From Sedimenticola sp. (GTDB lineage: Bacteria > Pseudomonadota > Gammaproteobacteria > Chromatiales > Chromatiaceae), in assembly GCA_002869585.1 (NCBI GenBank), contig PKUO01000003.1, forward strand, positions 1-64,000: a DNA stretch of 64,000 nt, read 5' to 3'. This document shows, one piece after another, positions 38,719-47,990 of this stretch; position 1 is the first letter of the stretch; every line of letters starts with the position of its first letter. A program made the translations under genes and the position numbers. The notes below the pieces were generated by a model. The model ran no database searches. It had not been told where the DNA came from and saw nothing but the letters and a program-made list of their open reading frames with translations.

Positions 38719-39716
38719 GGCGACCCCCGGTTTGAGCCTGCGGTAAACATACCTGGCAGCAACATCAGCAGATGCAGCAGGAGCGCCAGCGCCAGTGTCC
38801 AGGGATAGAGCGGCGCGGCAAAATAGTGGTAGGCATCCTCCCCGAGCGCCGGTTCCAGCCGATCGAGCTGATCATAGGCCGCCTGCAGGCCGGCGCTGTC
38901 GAGCACGTGAAAAAACCGGCCGTTGCTGAGCGCGGCCATATCCTCCAGCACCTCCTGCTCAAAGCGCCCGGCATTGCTGCCCGACCAGACGCCGTAGGGA
39001 TTGGGGGCGGGCGTGTCCGGGGCGCCCACGCCGATGGTGTAGACCCTGATCCCCATCGCGCTGGCGAGACGCGCCGCCTGGCGGGGGTTGATCTGGCCCT
39101 GATTGTTGGCCCCATCGGTCAACAGGACAATCACCCGGCTGTCGGACACCAGCTCACGCATGCGCTTGATCGCCAGGCCGATGGCATCACCGATTGCCGT
39201 GGTCTCGCCAGCCAGGGCGATCTCCGCCTCTGCGATCAGTTCGATAATCGCCCCACGGTCATGGGTGAGCGATGCGCGCAGATAGGGCTTGTCGCCAAAC
39301 AGGATCAGACCCACCCGGTCGCCCCGCCGGCCTTCGACAAATTGCGACGCGACGCGCTTTACCACCGTCAGCCGGTCTGCTGCCTCACCGTCCTGCACAA
39401 AGTCCATCTGCCGCATGCTGCCGGAGACATCGATCAGCAGCATCAGGTCGCGCCCGGTGACCGGCACCGGCTGATCATCACCCACCCACAGGGGCTGGGC
39501 CAGGGAGCAGACCAGCAGCGTCCAGACCAGAAAGGGCGGGAGTGCACTGCGCAGTAGCGCCAGTCGCCCGTGGTTGGATGCAGCCAAGTCGCTAACCTCG
39601 GCAAAGAAAGGGAGTTTCAACGCCTGGCTGTAGTGCCGTCTCGGCCTCAGCCAACCCCTGAGCAGCAGCGGTAGCGGCAACAACAGCATCGCCCAGGGCC
39701 AGAAAAAGGTGATCAT
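38715..39716 (-). CDS. BatA-like VWA domain membrane protein
   Basis: A 333-residue protein with two N-terminal helices and one C-terminal helix around a VWA domain. The metal site is complete: LLIDVSGSMRQ, the T in LTHDRG/AGETTAIGDA and LLTDGANNQG. It should bind a protein partner at the periplasmic face in a metal-dependent manner. It overlaps both neighbours by 4 bp. Confidence 0.9.
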   Translation of the reverse strand: MITFFWPWAMLLLPLPLLLRGWLRPRRHYSQALKLPFFAEVSDLAASNHGRLALLRSALPPFLVWTLLVCSLAQPLWVGDDQPVPVTGRDLMLLIDVSGSMRQMDFVQDGEAADRLTVVKRVASQFVEGRRGDRVGLILFGDKPYLRASLTHDRGAIIELIAEAEIALAGETTAIGDAIGLAIKRMRELVSDSRVIVLLTDGANNQGQINPRQAARLASAMGIRVYTIGVGAPDTPAPNPYGVWSGSNAGRFEQEVLEDMAALSNGRFFHVLDSAGLQAAYDQLDRLEPALGEDAYHYFAAPLYPWTLALALLLHLLMLLPGMFTAGSNRGSP

Positions 39717-40186
39717 GCGTTGTCCCTGATCCAGCGTTCAGAGATCTGCAGGAGCCCGGCAGGCTGATAGTCAGCCTGCCGGGCGTAGGCGGCGGTGGTC
39801 AGCACAGCGCCATCCGCCAGGGAGAACCCCGCCCTGCGGCTGTGGCGGTCGAGATAGGCCAGCCACGCCTCACCGGTCAATACCGCGCCCCCCTCGCTGG
39901 GCAGGCGGGCCTGGGCGACACGCCTCAGCAGCATGTCGAGCTCCAGGGCTAGGCGGGTTTTATCGCCATGCCGCTGATAATCAAACCGAATAATGCCGAA
40001 CTCCCGCAGTGCCGCGCGCCTGAGCGCACCCCGCTGATAGAGCCGGTAGCCGATAACGGCCACCAGGACCAGCAGCAGACCCGACAGCAACCACCAGCCC
40101 GGCGCCAACGGCCACCAGGAGACCGCCTCGGGGATCTGAATATCCCGCAGATCAAGCAACAGCTGTGTCGGCGACTGGCTATCCAT
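39713..40186 (-). CDS. DUF4381 membrane protein
   Basis: A 157-residue protein with one membrane helix near residues 28-48 (WWLLSGLLLVLVAVIGYRLY) and a helical cytoplasmic region. It matches the DUF4381 family found inside Bat operons, with no proven function. It overlaps the DUF58 gene by 8 bp and BatA by 4 bp. Confidence 0.85.
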   Translation of the reverse strand: MDSQSPTQLLLDLRDIQIPEAVSWWPLAPGWWLLSGLLLVLVAVIGYRLYQRGALRRAALREFGIIRFDYQRHGDKTRLALELDMLLRRVAQARLPSEGGAVLTGEAWLAYLDRHSRRAGFSLADGAVLTTAAYARQADYQPAGLLQISERWIRDNA

Positions 40187-41147
40187 CCCTATCCCTCTCG
40201 CCCAGTCTACGCGGACGCCAGGCCGGGGAGCGGAACCTGGCTGGCATCAGCGCCAGCCGTAATCCGTCAACCAGATCCGCATCGGCCGCAATACTGATCA
40301 GCTTTGCGCCATAGCGTAAAAACAGCGATTTTAATTGCGCGGTCTGATCATCAAAGCGCCAGGTATAGGCATGGCGCAGAACACCATCGCTGCAGTCGAG
40401 CAGCGCCTGGCTGGTTCCGTCCGTAATCGGATACTGGCCGGAGTCGGGCAGGGCTCTCTCCAGGGGATCGAAGAGCTGCACCGCCGCCAGGTCGTTATGC
40501 TGTTGCAGGTGGGCCAGGTGGCGACTCACCTCGGCGCCCAGTGCAGCGAAATAACTCAGCAGCAGGATCAGTGAACCAGGCTTGATCAGCTGGCGCAACT
40601 GCAGCAGGGCCTCGGCCAAGGTGCTGGGCCCGCCATCCGGCGGTAGCGACACTCCGGCCAGCAGATGAAACAGTCTCAGGGCGGCGGTTTCCCCGGCGGT
40701 TGGTCGTTGCCAGACCACCCGCGGACCCGCGCCGAAGACCGCCCCGGCGATACGGTCTCCATTCTCCACCGCCAGCCAACTGAACAGCGCGGCTATGCGC
40801 GCCGCCTGTACCCATTTGAAACGCACCCGACTGCCGAACTGCATCGAAGCCCCGGCATCCACCAGCAGATAGAGGGTGCGCTCACGCTCCTCGTGAAACA
40901 GCTTGGTGTGCATCTGCCCGGTGCGCGCCGTGACCCGCCAGTCAACGGCGCGATAGTCATCGCCCCATTGGTAATTGCGCACCTCATCGAATTCGATGCC
41001 ACGGCCGTGAAACAGGGCACGGTAGACGCCGGGAAAGAAGCTGGCTACCGCGTCTGCCGGCGCCACCCCCAGGCGATGGGCTTCGCGCCTGACTTGGCGC
41101 AACTCTTCGACCGAGACATCAATCCCCTGGCGGCGCGACTGGCTCAT
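40179..41147 (-). CDS. DUF58 domain protein
   Basis: A 322-residue protein with the family core YQWGDDYRAVDWRVTARTGQ followed by a VWA-like domain (LYLLVDAGASMQFG). DUF58 proteins accompany MoxR ATPases and are thought to be their clients or adaptors. It lies 9 bp after the MoxR stop. Confidence 0.88.
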   Translation of the reverse strand: MSQSRRQGIDVSVEELRQVRREAHRLGVAPADAVASFFPGVYRALFHGRGIEFDEVRNYQWGDDYRAVDWRVTARTGQMHTKLFHEERERTLYLLVDAGASMQFGSRVRFKWVQAARIAALFSWLAVENGDRIAGAVFGAGPRVVWQRPTAGETAALRLFHLLAGVSLPPDGGPSTLAEALLQLRQLIKPGSLILLLSYFAALGAEVSRHLAHLQQHNDLAAVQLFDPLERALPDSGQYPITDGTSQALLDCSDGVLRHAYTWRFDDQTAQLKSLFLRYGAKLISIAADADLVDGLRLALMPARFRSPAWRPRRLGERDRDG

Positions 41148-41156
41148 CGATCGGCC

Positions 41157-42125
41157 TCAGGGCACCGGCACCAGTGAAATCAGCCGGCGGATCACCTCAT
41201 CGGTGGTCACCCCGTCCGCCTCGGCCTCGTAGCCAAGCAGAATCCGGTGGCGCAAGACATCGGCGGCGATCGCATGGATATCCCCCGGAGAGACATAGTC
41301 CCGGCCATCCAGCCAGGCATAGGCGCGGGAGGCCAGATCCAGGGCAATGGTGCCCCGCGGGCTGGCCCCATAGGCGATCATGTTTTCCAGCTCCCGATCG
41401 TACAGGCCGGGATTGCGTGTCGCCGCGACCAGCTGCACCATGTACTGCTCCAGCTCATCAACCATGTGCAGCGAGAGCACCGCCTTTCGTGCCGAAAGGA
41501 TGGTCGTGCGCGAGACCTTTTCACCGGCATACTCCTCGAGAGATTTACCCTCACGCATCTGTTCCCGCACCAGTCTGAGAATTCGCTGCTCATTGTCCGG
41601 GGTAGGGTAGTCCACCCTGACATGCAGCAGAAAGCGGTCGCGCTGGGCCTCGGGCAGGGGATAGGTGCCTTCCTGTTCGATGGGATTCTGGGTTGCCATG
41701 ACCAGAAACAGATCATCCAGGGGATAGGTTGTACGGCCGATGGTCACCTGCCTCTCGGCCATTGCCTCGAGCAGTGCCGACTGCACCTTGGCCGGCGAGC
41801 GGTTGATCTCGTCCGCAAGGACAAAGTTGTGGAATACCGGGCCTTTCTGGAAGCTGAAGGAGCCATCCTGGGGACGGAACACCTCGGTTCCGGTGAGATC
41901 AGCCGGCAGCAGATCGGGGGTGAACTGGATGCGGTGAAAATCCCCCTCTATGCCATAGGCCAACACCTTTACCGCGCTGGTCTTCGCCAGCCCCGGTGCG
42001 CCCTCGACGAGCAGATGCCCGTCCGCCAGCAAGGCCACCAGCAGGCGGGTGACAAGCCGCTCCTGGCCGAGGATTCTCTGGTTGATGTAGTGTTCCAGGG
42101 ATTTTATCGCCGACAGATCGGACAT
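41157..42125 (-). CDS. MoxR-family AAA+ ATPase
   Basis: A 322-residue AAA+ protein with Walker A EGAPGLAKT (the family's variant), Walker B VLADEINRSPAKVQSALL and sensor 1 VMATQNPIEQEGTYPL. MoxR proteins act as chaperones that help mature metal- or VWA-containing complexes; here the clients are likely the BatA and BatB/C proteins. It is the first gene of the operon. The start at MSDLSAIK is chosen over an ATG three codons upstream. Confidence 0.92.
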   Translation of the reverse strand: MSDLSAIKSLEHYINQRILGQERLVTRLLVALLADGHLLVEGAPGLAKTSAVKVLAYGIEGDFHRIQFTPDLLPADLTGTEVFRPQDGSFSFQKGPVFHNFVLADEINRSPAKVQSALLEAMAERQVTIGRTTYPLDDLFLVMATQNPIEQEGTYPLPEAQRDRFLLHVRVDYPTPDNEQRILRLVREQMREGKSLEEYAGEKVSRTTILSARKAVLSLHMVDELEQYMVQLVAATRNPGLYDRELENMIAYGASPRGTIALDLASRAYAWLDGRDYVSPGDIHAIAADVLRHRILLGYEAEADGVTTDEVIRRLISLVPVP

Positions 42126-42230
42126 AAGCAACACCTGTATTTCTGGGCCGCCACCCCTCTGTCACAGCAGGCGTAGCGGCGTTGTGTGAGTAGCCCCGGC
42201 AGGCAGTTTATGCGCCGGAACCGGCACCCG

Positions 42231-42797
42231 CTAACGGTGTTTGAGCTGGGCGTGCCGAAAACAGCCGGTCAGATGATCGTTCACCATACCCGTTGCCTGC
42301 ATATAGGCATAGCAGATGGTAGCACCGACAAACTTGAAGCCCTTGCTCTTGAGATCCTTGCTCATCTCCCGGGATTCGGCGGTTTCTGTCGGAACCTGAG
42401 ATATGCTTTCCCAGCAGTTCTGCAACGGCTCACCGCCGACAAACGACCAGATGTAGGCGTCGAAACTGCCATGCGCCTGTTGTACTTCCAGAAACAGCCG
42501 CGCATTCACCACGGCGGCATTGACCTTCAGCCGGTTCCTGACAATCGCCGGATTGAGCAGCAGTTGTTCAATCTTTCGGCTGGAGTAGCGGGCGATTTTC
42601 TCGGCGGCGAAGTTATCGAACGCCTGGCGATAACCCTCGCGTTTCTGCAAGATCGTCGACCAGCTCAAACCGGCCTGGGCGCCTTCCAGGATCAGAAACT
42701 CGAACAGTCGCTGATCATCATGCAAGGGCACGCCCCATTCGGCATCGTGATAGGCCGTTTCCGCCTCACTCTGGTCAGCCCAGGCACAACGTTGCAT
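42231..42797 (-). CDS. tag: DNA-3-methyladenine glycosylase I
   Basis: A 188-residue base-excision repair enzyme that removes 3-methyladenine. The N-terminal zinc Cys (MQRCAWA) and YHDAEWGVPLHDD, LEGAQAGLSWSTIL, KRE(G)YRQAF and the C-terminal GFKFVGATICYAYMQATGMVNDH with the zinc ligands are all present. The start at 42797 is well supported by GAGGAG 6 bases upstream. Confidence 0.95.
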   Translation of the reverse strand: MQRCAWADQSEAETAYHDAEWGVPLHDDQRLFEFLILEGAQAGLSWSTILQKREGYRQAFDNFAAEKIARYSSRKIEQLLLNPAIVRNRLKVNAAVVNARLFLEVQQAHGSFDAYIWSFVGGEPLQNCWESISQVPTETAESREMSKDLKSKGFKFVGATICYAYMQATGMVNDHLTGCFRHAQLKHR

Positions 42798-42813
42798 GAA
42801 TGCTCCTCGTTTT

Positions 42814-43173
42814 TCAGCCCGCTTTGGGCAGCGCCGGGTTCTGTTTGCGTGCGATGCCCACACCAACCAGACCGGCAAGCACCGCAACCAGTCCGGCCGC
42901 ACTCCAGAACAGCAGCGGATAGAGATTTCCATAGGCAAAGGCATCGCCGATAGAAAGCAGGGCGAATAGCAATCCCGGAGCGGCAAATGCCAGCGCGGCC
43001 TTTACTCCCATCTGTGTGGACTCGCGGCCCGCATAGTAGGAGAGGCCAAGCGTCACCACCAGGCTGGCCACGGCCACCATCACCAGATAGGCGGTCAGCC
43101 CGTTGAACATGCCCGAGAAGAAGAGAAAGAAGGCAAAAATTCCCAGAACGATTTGAATAATGACTATACCCAT
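42814..43173 (-). CDS. Small four-helix membrane protein, unknown
   Basis: A 119-residue hydrophobic protein with about four membrane helices (2-22, 26-46, 58-76, 84-105). I recognise no family. It ends 16 bp before the tag start on the same strand, so they may be co-transcribed. Codon use looks normal for the region. Confidence 0.65.
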   Translation of the reverse strand: MGIVIIQIVLGIFAFFLFFSGMFNGLTAYLVMVAVASLVVTLGLSYYAGRESTQMGVKAALAFAAPGLLFALLSIGDAFAYGNLYPLLFWSAAGLVAVLAGLVGVGIARKQNPALPKAG

Positions 43174-43485
43174 GACCTACGACGCCTCGCGTTTTGTGGA
43201 TTCAAGACCCCGCTTGCCTGCACTCATCACAAACAACCAAGCCAAACCTCGAACCTATACCCTATGTTAGTCCCTGATTACCGGTTTTATAGCGGAATAA
43301 CCAGTGCCTATCTTTGATATTGGTGAAATCTGTGCAGATATCCGCACGCGAATCCAGCCCTGATCCCCATCCGGTTGAGCGCGATTTATTGGTCAGACGC
43401 TCGGAATACCTGTACCTTGTCCTATCCACGTGGCAAATCCCCTTCAGGATCAGCAAGCTGCGTCCCCTCGACGATAAGGGATTGT
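43174..43485. other. 312-bp divergent gap
   Basis: The stretch separates the divergent small membrane protein and the methyltransferase gene. Short frames on both strands are present but none has family similarity or a ribosome-binding site. No terminator or clear operator is seen; it presumably carries the two promoters. Confidence 0.4.
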
Positions 43486-44136
43486 ATGTCTCCACTACGC
43501 CTTCGCTATCAGACCATTGAGTTTGATAGCGTGGATATTCACATCAGGACCCTGCGTGACCGCCAGCAATTTCTCGATACCGATGGTATCGCAGAAAAGC
43601 TGGGCATATCGTCAGCCGCCTGGCCGCTGTTCTGCATTGTCTGGGATTCCGGTGAAGTGCTTGCGCATTTCATGTTCGACTACGCCATTGAGGGAAAACG
43701 CATCCTGGAAGTAGGGTGTGGCATTGCCCTCACCAGCCTGTTGCTCAATCACCGCCATGCGGACATCACCGCTACTGACCATCACCCTGAGGCGCAGGGC
43801 TTTCTCGAAGAGAATGTCAGGCTGAACAAGGGTGACGAGATTCCCTTTGTACGCACCGGATGGAACGATGCAAACAGCGGCCTGGGCGAGTTCGACCTCA
43901 TCATCGGCAGCGATCTGCTTTACGAGCGCGAACACATCGAACTGCTCGCAGGTTTCATCGATCAACACGCCAAACCCGTTTGTGAGGTGATCATCGTCGA
44001 TCCCGGGCGTGGCAACCACGCCGGTTTCAGCAAAAAGATGGTCAGCCTGGGTTACGTCCACAGCCAGAGCAGACCGGTCAATGTGGACTATCTCGCGCAG
44101 CCCTTCAAAGGACAGATTCTGCGCTACCAAAGCTAG
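43486..44136 (+). CDS. SAM-dependent methyltransferase (lysine-methyltransferase-like family 16)
   Basis: A 216-residue protein with motif I ILEVGCGIALTSLLL (about residue 70), ITATDHHPEA and the post-motif IIGSDLLYEREH, which resembles the Methyltransf_16 group of protein-lysine methyltransferases. Substrate is unknown. The start at 43486 is chosen over an ATG at 43375 because AAGGG lies just upstream and conserved sequence begins here. It converges with the GGDEF-EAL gene. Confidence 0.8.
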   Translation: MSPLRLRYQTIEFDSVDIHIRTLRDRQQFLDTDGIAEKLGISSAAWPLFCIVWDSGEVLAHFMFDYAIEGKRILEVGCGIALTSLLLNHRHADITATDHHPEAQGFLEENVRLNKGDEIPFVRTGWNDANSGLGEFDLIIGSDLLYEREHIELLAGFIDQHAKPVCEVIIVDPGRGNHAGFSKKMVSLGYVHSQSRPVNVDYLAQPFKGQILRYQS

Positions 44137-44147
44137 CGCTCACCGCG

Positions 44148-46637
44148 TCAGGCAACGTCGGCTGGGGATTTGAAATAGTCCTCGCTCAGCTGTAGTCCAT
44201 CCCGCAGCACCCATTCCACTTCATCAACAGACAGCGGTTCACTGAACAGGAAGCCCTGAATCGCATCGCAGTTACGCTCACGCAGGAAATCCAGTTGCTC
44301 GATGTGTTCCACCCCTTCTGCCGTGACCCTCAGACCCAAGCTGCCTGCCATAGCGATAATCGCCGCTACGATGGCCGCATCATCCGAATCGGTATGGATG
44401 TCGCGTACAAAGGCGTAATCTATCTTCAGGTGGCTGATCGGCAGGCGCTTCAGATAGCTCAATGAGGAATACCCGGTACCGAAATCATCCAGGGCGATTT
44501 CAACACCGAGCTCTTTGAGATTACCGAGCGTCAGCGCGGCTTGATCCTGCGCCTTTAACAGGTTGGTTTCCGTCAATTCGAGTTCAAGGTATTCAGACGC
44601 GAGACCTGACTCTCTGAGCGTGGTCGCCACCACAGCCTGAAGATTCTGTTGGCTGAGCTGCAACCCGGATATATTCACCGAGACGGTGATCGGTTTCAGT
44701 CCCGCCTGTTGCCAGGCCCGGTTTTGGCTGCAGGCGGTTTTCAGCACCCACTCACCGAGCGGGATGATGAGGCCACTCTCCTCGGCAATGGGAATAAAGG
44801 TCGCCGGGGGAATAAATCCCTGCTCCTGGTCTTCCCAGCGAAGTAGCGCCTCCAGCCCCACCACCTCACCGCTGCCGAGATCCACCTGGGGCTGATACAT
44901 GAGACTCAGCTGATCACGCTCAAGCGCATGCCGCAGCTTGGTCTCCAGCGCCATGCGCTCCAGGGTGAGCCTGTTCATGGAGGCGGAATAGAACTGATAG
45001 TTATTCTTCCCCTCCCGTTTGGCATGGTAGAGGGCGATATCGGCATTCTTGTTGAGGGTTTCCGTATCCTGGCCATCATCGGGATACAGCGTGATGCCAA
45101 TACTGGAACCGATTTTCACTTCATGGCCACTCAACATCACCGGCTCGGCCAGTTCGCTTAACAACCTCTTGGCAACCATGGCCGGCTCATGACTCTGGAC
45201 CACGTGGGTCAGTAAAATCGTAAACTCATCACCGCCCAAACGGGCCACCATGTCTGTGGGCACATCCTGCCTGACCAACGACAGGCAATCCTCCCCGCGT
45301 AATACGGTCAACAGACGCTGGGATATCTCTTTGAGCAGCAGGTCACCAGCCTGATGGCCAAGGGTGTCATTGATGCGCTTGAAATCATCCAGATCAAGAT
45401 ACATCAATGCCGACATGTGCTGATGGCGCTTCGCCTCTGCCAATGCCTGTCGATGCATCTCGTTAAACATGAGCCGGTTGGGCAGTCCTGTCAGGGTATC
45501 GTGATAGGCGAGATACTCGGTTTGCTGTTGGGAGTTTTGCAGGTTCTTTCCCATTGCCCTGATTGATTTGGCCAGGGTGCCAATTTCATCACTGCTCTCT
45601 ACCGGGATATGCGCCAGCAGTTGTCCTCTGCCCATTTCATTCGCAGCCGAACTCAATTGCTGGATAGGTTTCAGAAGCAGGGATTTGAGGGCGGCGTAGA
45701 TCAGCAGCAGCGTGACCAGAGTCGCCGTCAGAATAGTGGTTGCGACAAGCACACCCAACCTGTTGCTCGCGGCCCTTATCTCATACTCAGGCAATACGGT
45801 GAACAGGTAGAGATTGGGGTGGAGTTGCGCACCCTGCGCATTCACTTCTGTGCCGTTGAGCCTGGCTTGCACCGGTGTTTTCTGATCTATGGCCCGTTGC
45901 AGTGCGCTAAACTCAGCCGCCTCCAAAGTTTTACCCATGCGGGCCTGTTCGGGATGAAACAGCACCTTTCCCTTCTGGTCGGTAAAAAAGAGATAGCCGT
46001 ATTTACCAATCTGCATGGTTGTGGCCTGTTCATGCAGATAATCCATATTCGCCGTTATAACCAGATAACCCCGCAAGGTTGGCGGCGTATTGACGGCATC
46101 TACAGCCCGGTTATTGAGTATCAGGGGTTTGCTGACCAGCATCGCGACTTCCTGATTATCCGGATTTTGACCATACATGATCCGAGTCTCATTTTCATGC
46201 CGCCGGATTTCTGCAAAAAACTCACTCCCTGCCTCCTCATCCGTGATATTGGGGATGTCACCCACCAGGCTGCGCGTATCCTCGTAGCCGTCCGGCAGAA
46301 GAAACCGGATTTCATAATAGTCGGGATAGGCCTTCTGATAACTGCCAAACAGCCGCAGGATACTGGACTGCATCAGGGTGAGACGCTCCTCCTCATCTTC
46401 ATTGGTGACATATTGCGTCAGCTGTGATGAGCGGGAAAACAGATTGATATTGGCCAGGGCCGTCTGCTGACGGTATTCCAGGTGCATCCGCACCTGATTG
46501 ATCAAAGTATCCATCTGGCCCAGGCTGCGCTGAATCGTGGTATTGCGCAGTTGGTTATAGGCTAGCCAACCCAATGTCAGGAGCGGTATCACCACCAGAG
46601 GGATGATCAACAACAGGATTTTGGCGCGAAGTTTCAC
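44148..46637 (-). CDS. GGDEF-EAL membrane receptor, MbaA-like
   Basis: An 829-residue protein with a membrane helix at 8-28, a periplasmic dCache-like domain (about 30-285), a second helix (about 290-315) and HAMP. GGDEF (ARLGGDEF) and EAL (LEALLRW, DDFGTGYSSL) domains follow, both with intact motifs. There is no RxxD I-site before GGDEF. The start is GTG, 17 bp after the stop of a PotD-like periplasmic protein. The same arrangement exists in Vibrio cholerae nspS-mbaA, where the binding protein reports polyamines to the enzyme. Similar signalling is inferred here. Confidence 0.88.
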   Translation of the reverse strand: MKLRAKILLLIIPLVVIPLLTLGWLAYNQLRNTTIQRSLGQMDTLINQVRMHLEYRQQTALANINLFSRSSQLTQYVTNEDEEERLTLMQSSILRLFGSYQKAYPDYYEIRFLLPDGYEDTRSLVGDIPNITDEEAGSEFFAEIRRHENETRIMYGQNPDNQEVAMLVSKPLILNNRAVDAVNTPPTLRGYLVITANMDYLHEQATTMQIGKYGYLFFTDQKGKVLFHPEQARMGKTLEAAEFSALQRAIDQKTPVQARLNGTEVNAQGAQLHPNLYLFTVLPEYEIRAASNRLGVLVATTILTATLVTLLLIYAALKSLLLKPIQQLSSAANEMGRGQLLAHIPVESSDEIGTLAKSIRAMGKNLQNSQQQTEYLAYHDTLTGLPNRLMFNEMHRQALAEAKRHQHMSALMYLDLDDFKRINDTLGHQAGDLLLKEISQRLLTVLRGEDCLSLVRQDVPTDMVARLGGDEFTILLTHVVQSHEPAMVAKRLLSELAEPVMLSGHEVKIGSSIGITLYPDDGQDTETLNKNADIALYHAKREGKNNYQFYSASMNRLTLERMALETKLRHALERDQLSLMYQPQVDLGSGEVVGLEALLRWEDQEQGFIPPATFIPIAEESGLIIPLGEWVLKTACSQNRAWQQAGLKPITVSVNISGLQLSQQNLQAVVATTLRESGLASEYLELELTETNLLKAQDQAALTLGNLKELGVEIALDDFGTGYSSLSYLKRLPISHLKIDYAFVRDIHTDSDDAAIVAAIIAMAGSLGLRVTAEGVEHIEQLDFLRERNCDAIQGFLFSEPLSVDEVEWVLRDGLQLSEDYFKSPADVA

Positions 46638-46654
46638 ATTAAAACCCTGAGCGA

Positions 46655-47731
46655 TCAGCGGATAACGCGTGCGAAAATCGTATTGCGCTTTTTTACCGCT
46701 CGTGCAGGCAGTTCCTGGTAAAACTCTGAACGCTCGAGCACTGAGCTATCAGGGTAGATTACCGGATTTTCCAGAAACTCCGCAGGTAGTAGAGATGTTG
46801 CCGCCAGGTTTGGCGTGGCGTAATAGACATACTCCGCCATGCGGGCTGCAATGTCCGGATTATTGATGAAATCAATAAAGGCCATGGCCAGATCTTTCTC
46901 GGCTGAAGACTGCATTACCGCCCAGTAATCGACCCACAGATTGCTGCCTTCCTTGGGTACCACATAGATAATATTTTCATTGTGTTCCTGCACCATGAGG
47001 GCGTCGCCGCTGTAGACCATGGCTGCTATGACCTCACCGCTGACCAGGGAAGAACCCTTGTCCAGTGCAATGTAGGAGTAGGAGAACACATGTGGTTTCT
47101 GCTCCATCAACAGGGACTCGGCCGCCTTCAGGGCCTGGCTATCAATGCTGTTGGCAGAGTATCCAGAGGCCTGCAAGGCAGCGCCGATCAAGTCTTGTGA
47201 TGATTTGACCATGACGATACGTCCGTGCAGCTTTTCTTCTGGTCTGAACAGGCCCATCCAGGTGTGAATGGGCGTTTCCACCAGATCACGTCGGTAGGCA
47301 ATACCGAGGGTTCCCCAAAAGAAGGGCACGGCCCGCCCCTCTGCAGCCGGGAAGGCCTCAATCCAGCGCCTGTCGATATGACGCAGATTCGGTATTTTTT
47401 CTGCTTCCAGGGGTGCGAGCCAACCCCGTTTGCGGTAAATGCTCAGGTTGATGCCATTGACCATCACCAGGTCGAATCCGACGCCATCGTTTTCCAGCAG
47501 TATATCGGTGCGGGTTTCGTCCGATTCGAAGTAGCTGAATTTGATCTTGGCGTTATATTTGGCCTCGAATTCAGCCACAATTTCAGGGTCCATATATTCG
47601 GACCAGGTGAGTATCCGCAGCTCACTCACCGGCCCACCGGCATGGGACAGCCCGCCAAGAATCAGCATGAGCCATCCTGCGAGCAGGGATATAAGGCGTT
47701 TGGGTGAATATACGACGGAGGAGTTGGCCAT
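46655..47731 (-). CDS. PotD/NspS-like periplasmic polyamine-type binding protein
   Basis: A 358-residue periplasmic protein with a signal sequence (LISLLAGWLMLILGGLSHA) and the PotD-like fold: LRILTWSEYMDPEIVAEF, GFDLVMVNG, VPFFWGTLGIAYR and NLWVDYWAV. No potA, potB or potC transporter genes are adjacent. It is instead followed by a GGDEF-EAL receptor, as in the NspS-MbaA norspermidine sensor of Vibrio. A sensory rather than transport role is therefore likely. Ligand could be a polyamine or another small cation. Confidence 0.85.
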   Translation of the reverse strand: MANSSVVYSPKRLISLLAGWLMLILGGLSHAGGPVSELRILTWSEYMDPEIVAEFEAKYNAKIKFSYFESDETRTDILLENDGVGFDLVMVNGINLSIYRKRGWLAPLEAEKIPNLRHIDRRWIEAFPAAEGRAVPFFWGTLGIAYRRDLVETPIHTWMGLFRPEEKLHGRIVMVKSSQDLIGAALQASGYSANSIDSQALKAAESLLMEQKPHVFSYSYIALDKGSSLVSGEVIAAMVYSGDALMVQEHNENIIYVVPKEGSNLWVDYWAVMQSSAEKDLAMAFIDFINNPDIAARMAEYVYYATPNLAATSLLPAEFLENPVIYPDSSVLERSEFYQELPARAVKKRNTIFARVIR

Positions 47732-47990
47732 GTGTTATTCCCTTTTTTCTGCCTCCCTTTGAAGCCTTCCGGATTCTCCCGGAGATTTGTCTATGTTCTT
47801 CCACAGAAAATATTGTTTACTGCCAATAAATTAGCGTCCGCTTAATTGATTACTTTAGTGCAGCTGCTAGAATTATCCACTGTTACAAGATCTGCTTCCG
47901 TGTCACAGCCGTTATTACTGTCTACACTTGGTCCTTAGTGACACTTTTTCTTCAGCCTGTTTTACAGGCTGCCAGCCATAAGCCCCTGAC

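Noticed and set aside
43262-43520. Short open frames on both strands in the divergent gap
   Set aside because: Basic, low-complexity products without start signals or family matches; best treated as promoter region.
47953-47971. Hairpin upstream of the MFS gene as a terminator
   Set aside because: Good 8-bp stem but no T tract on either strand, and the neighbouring minus-strand gene starts rather than ends nearby.
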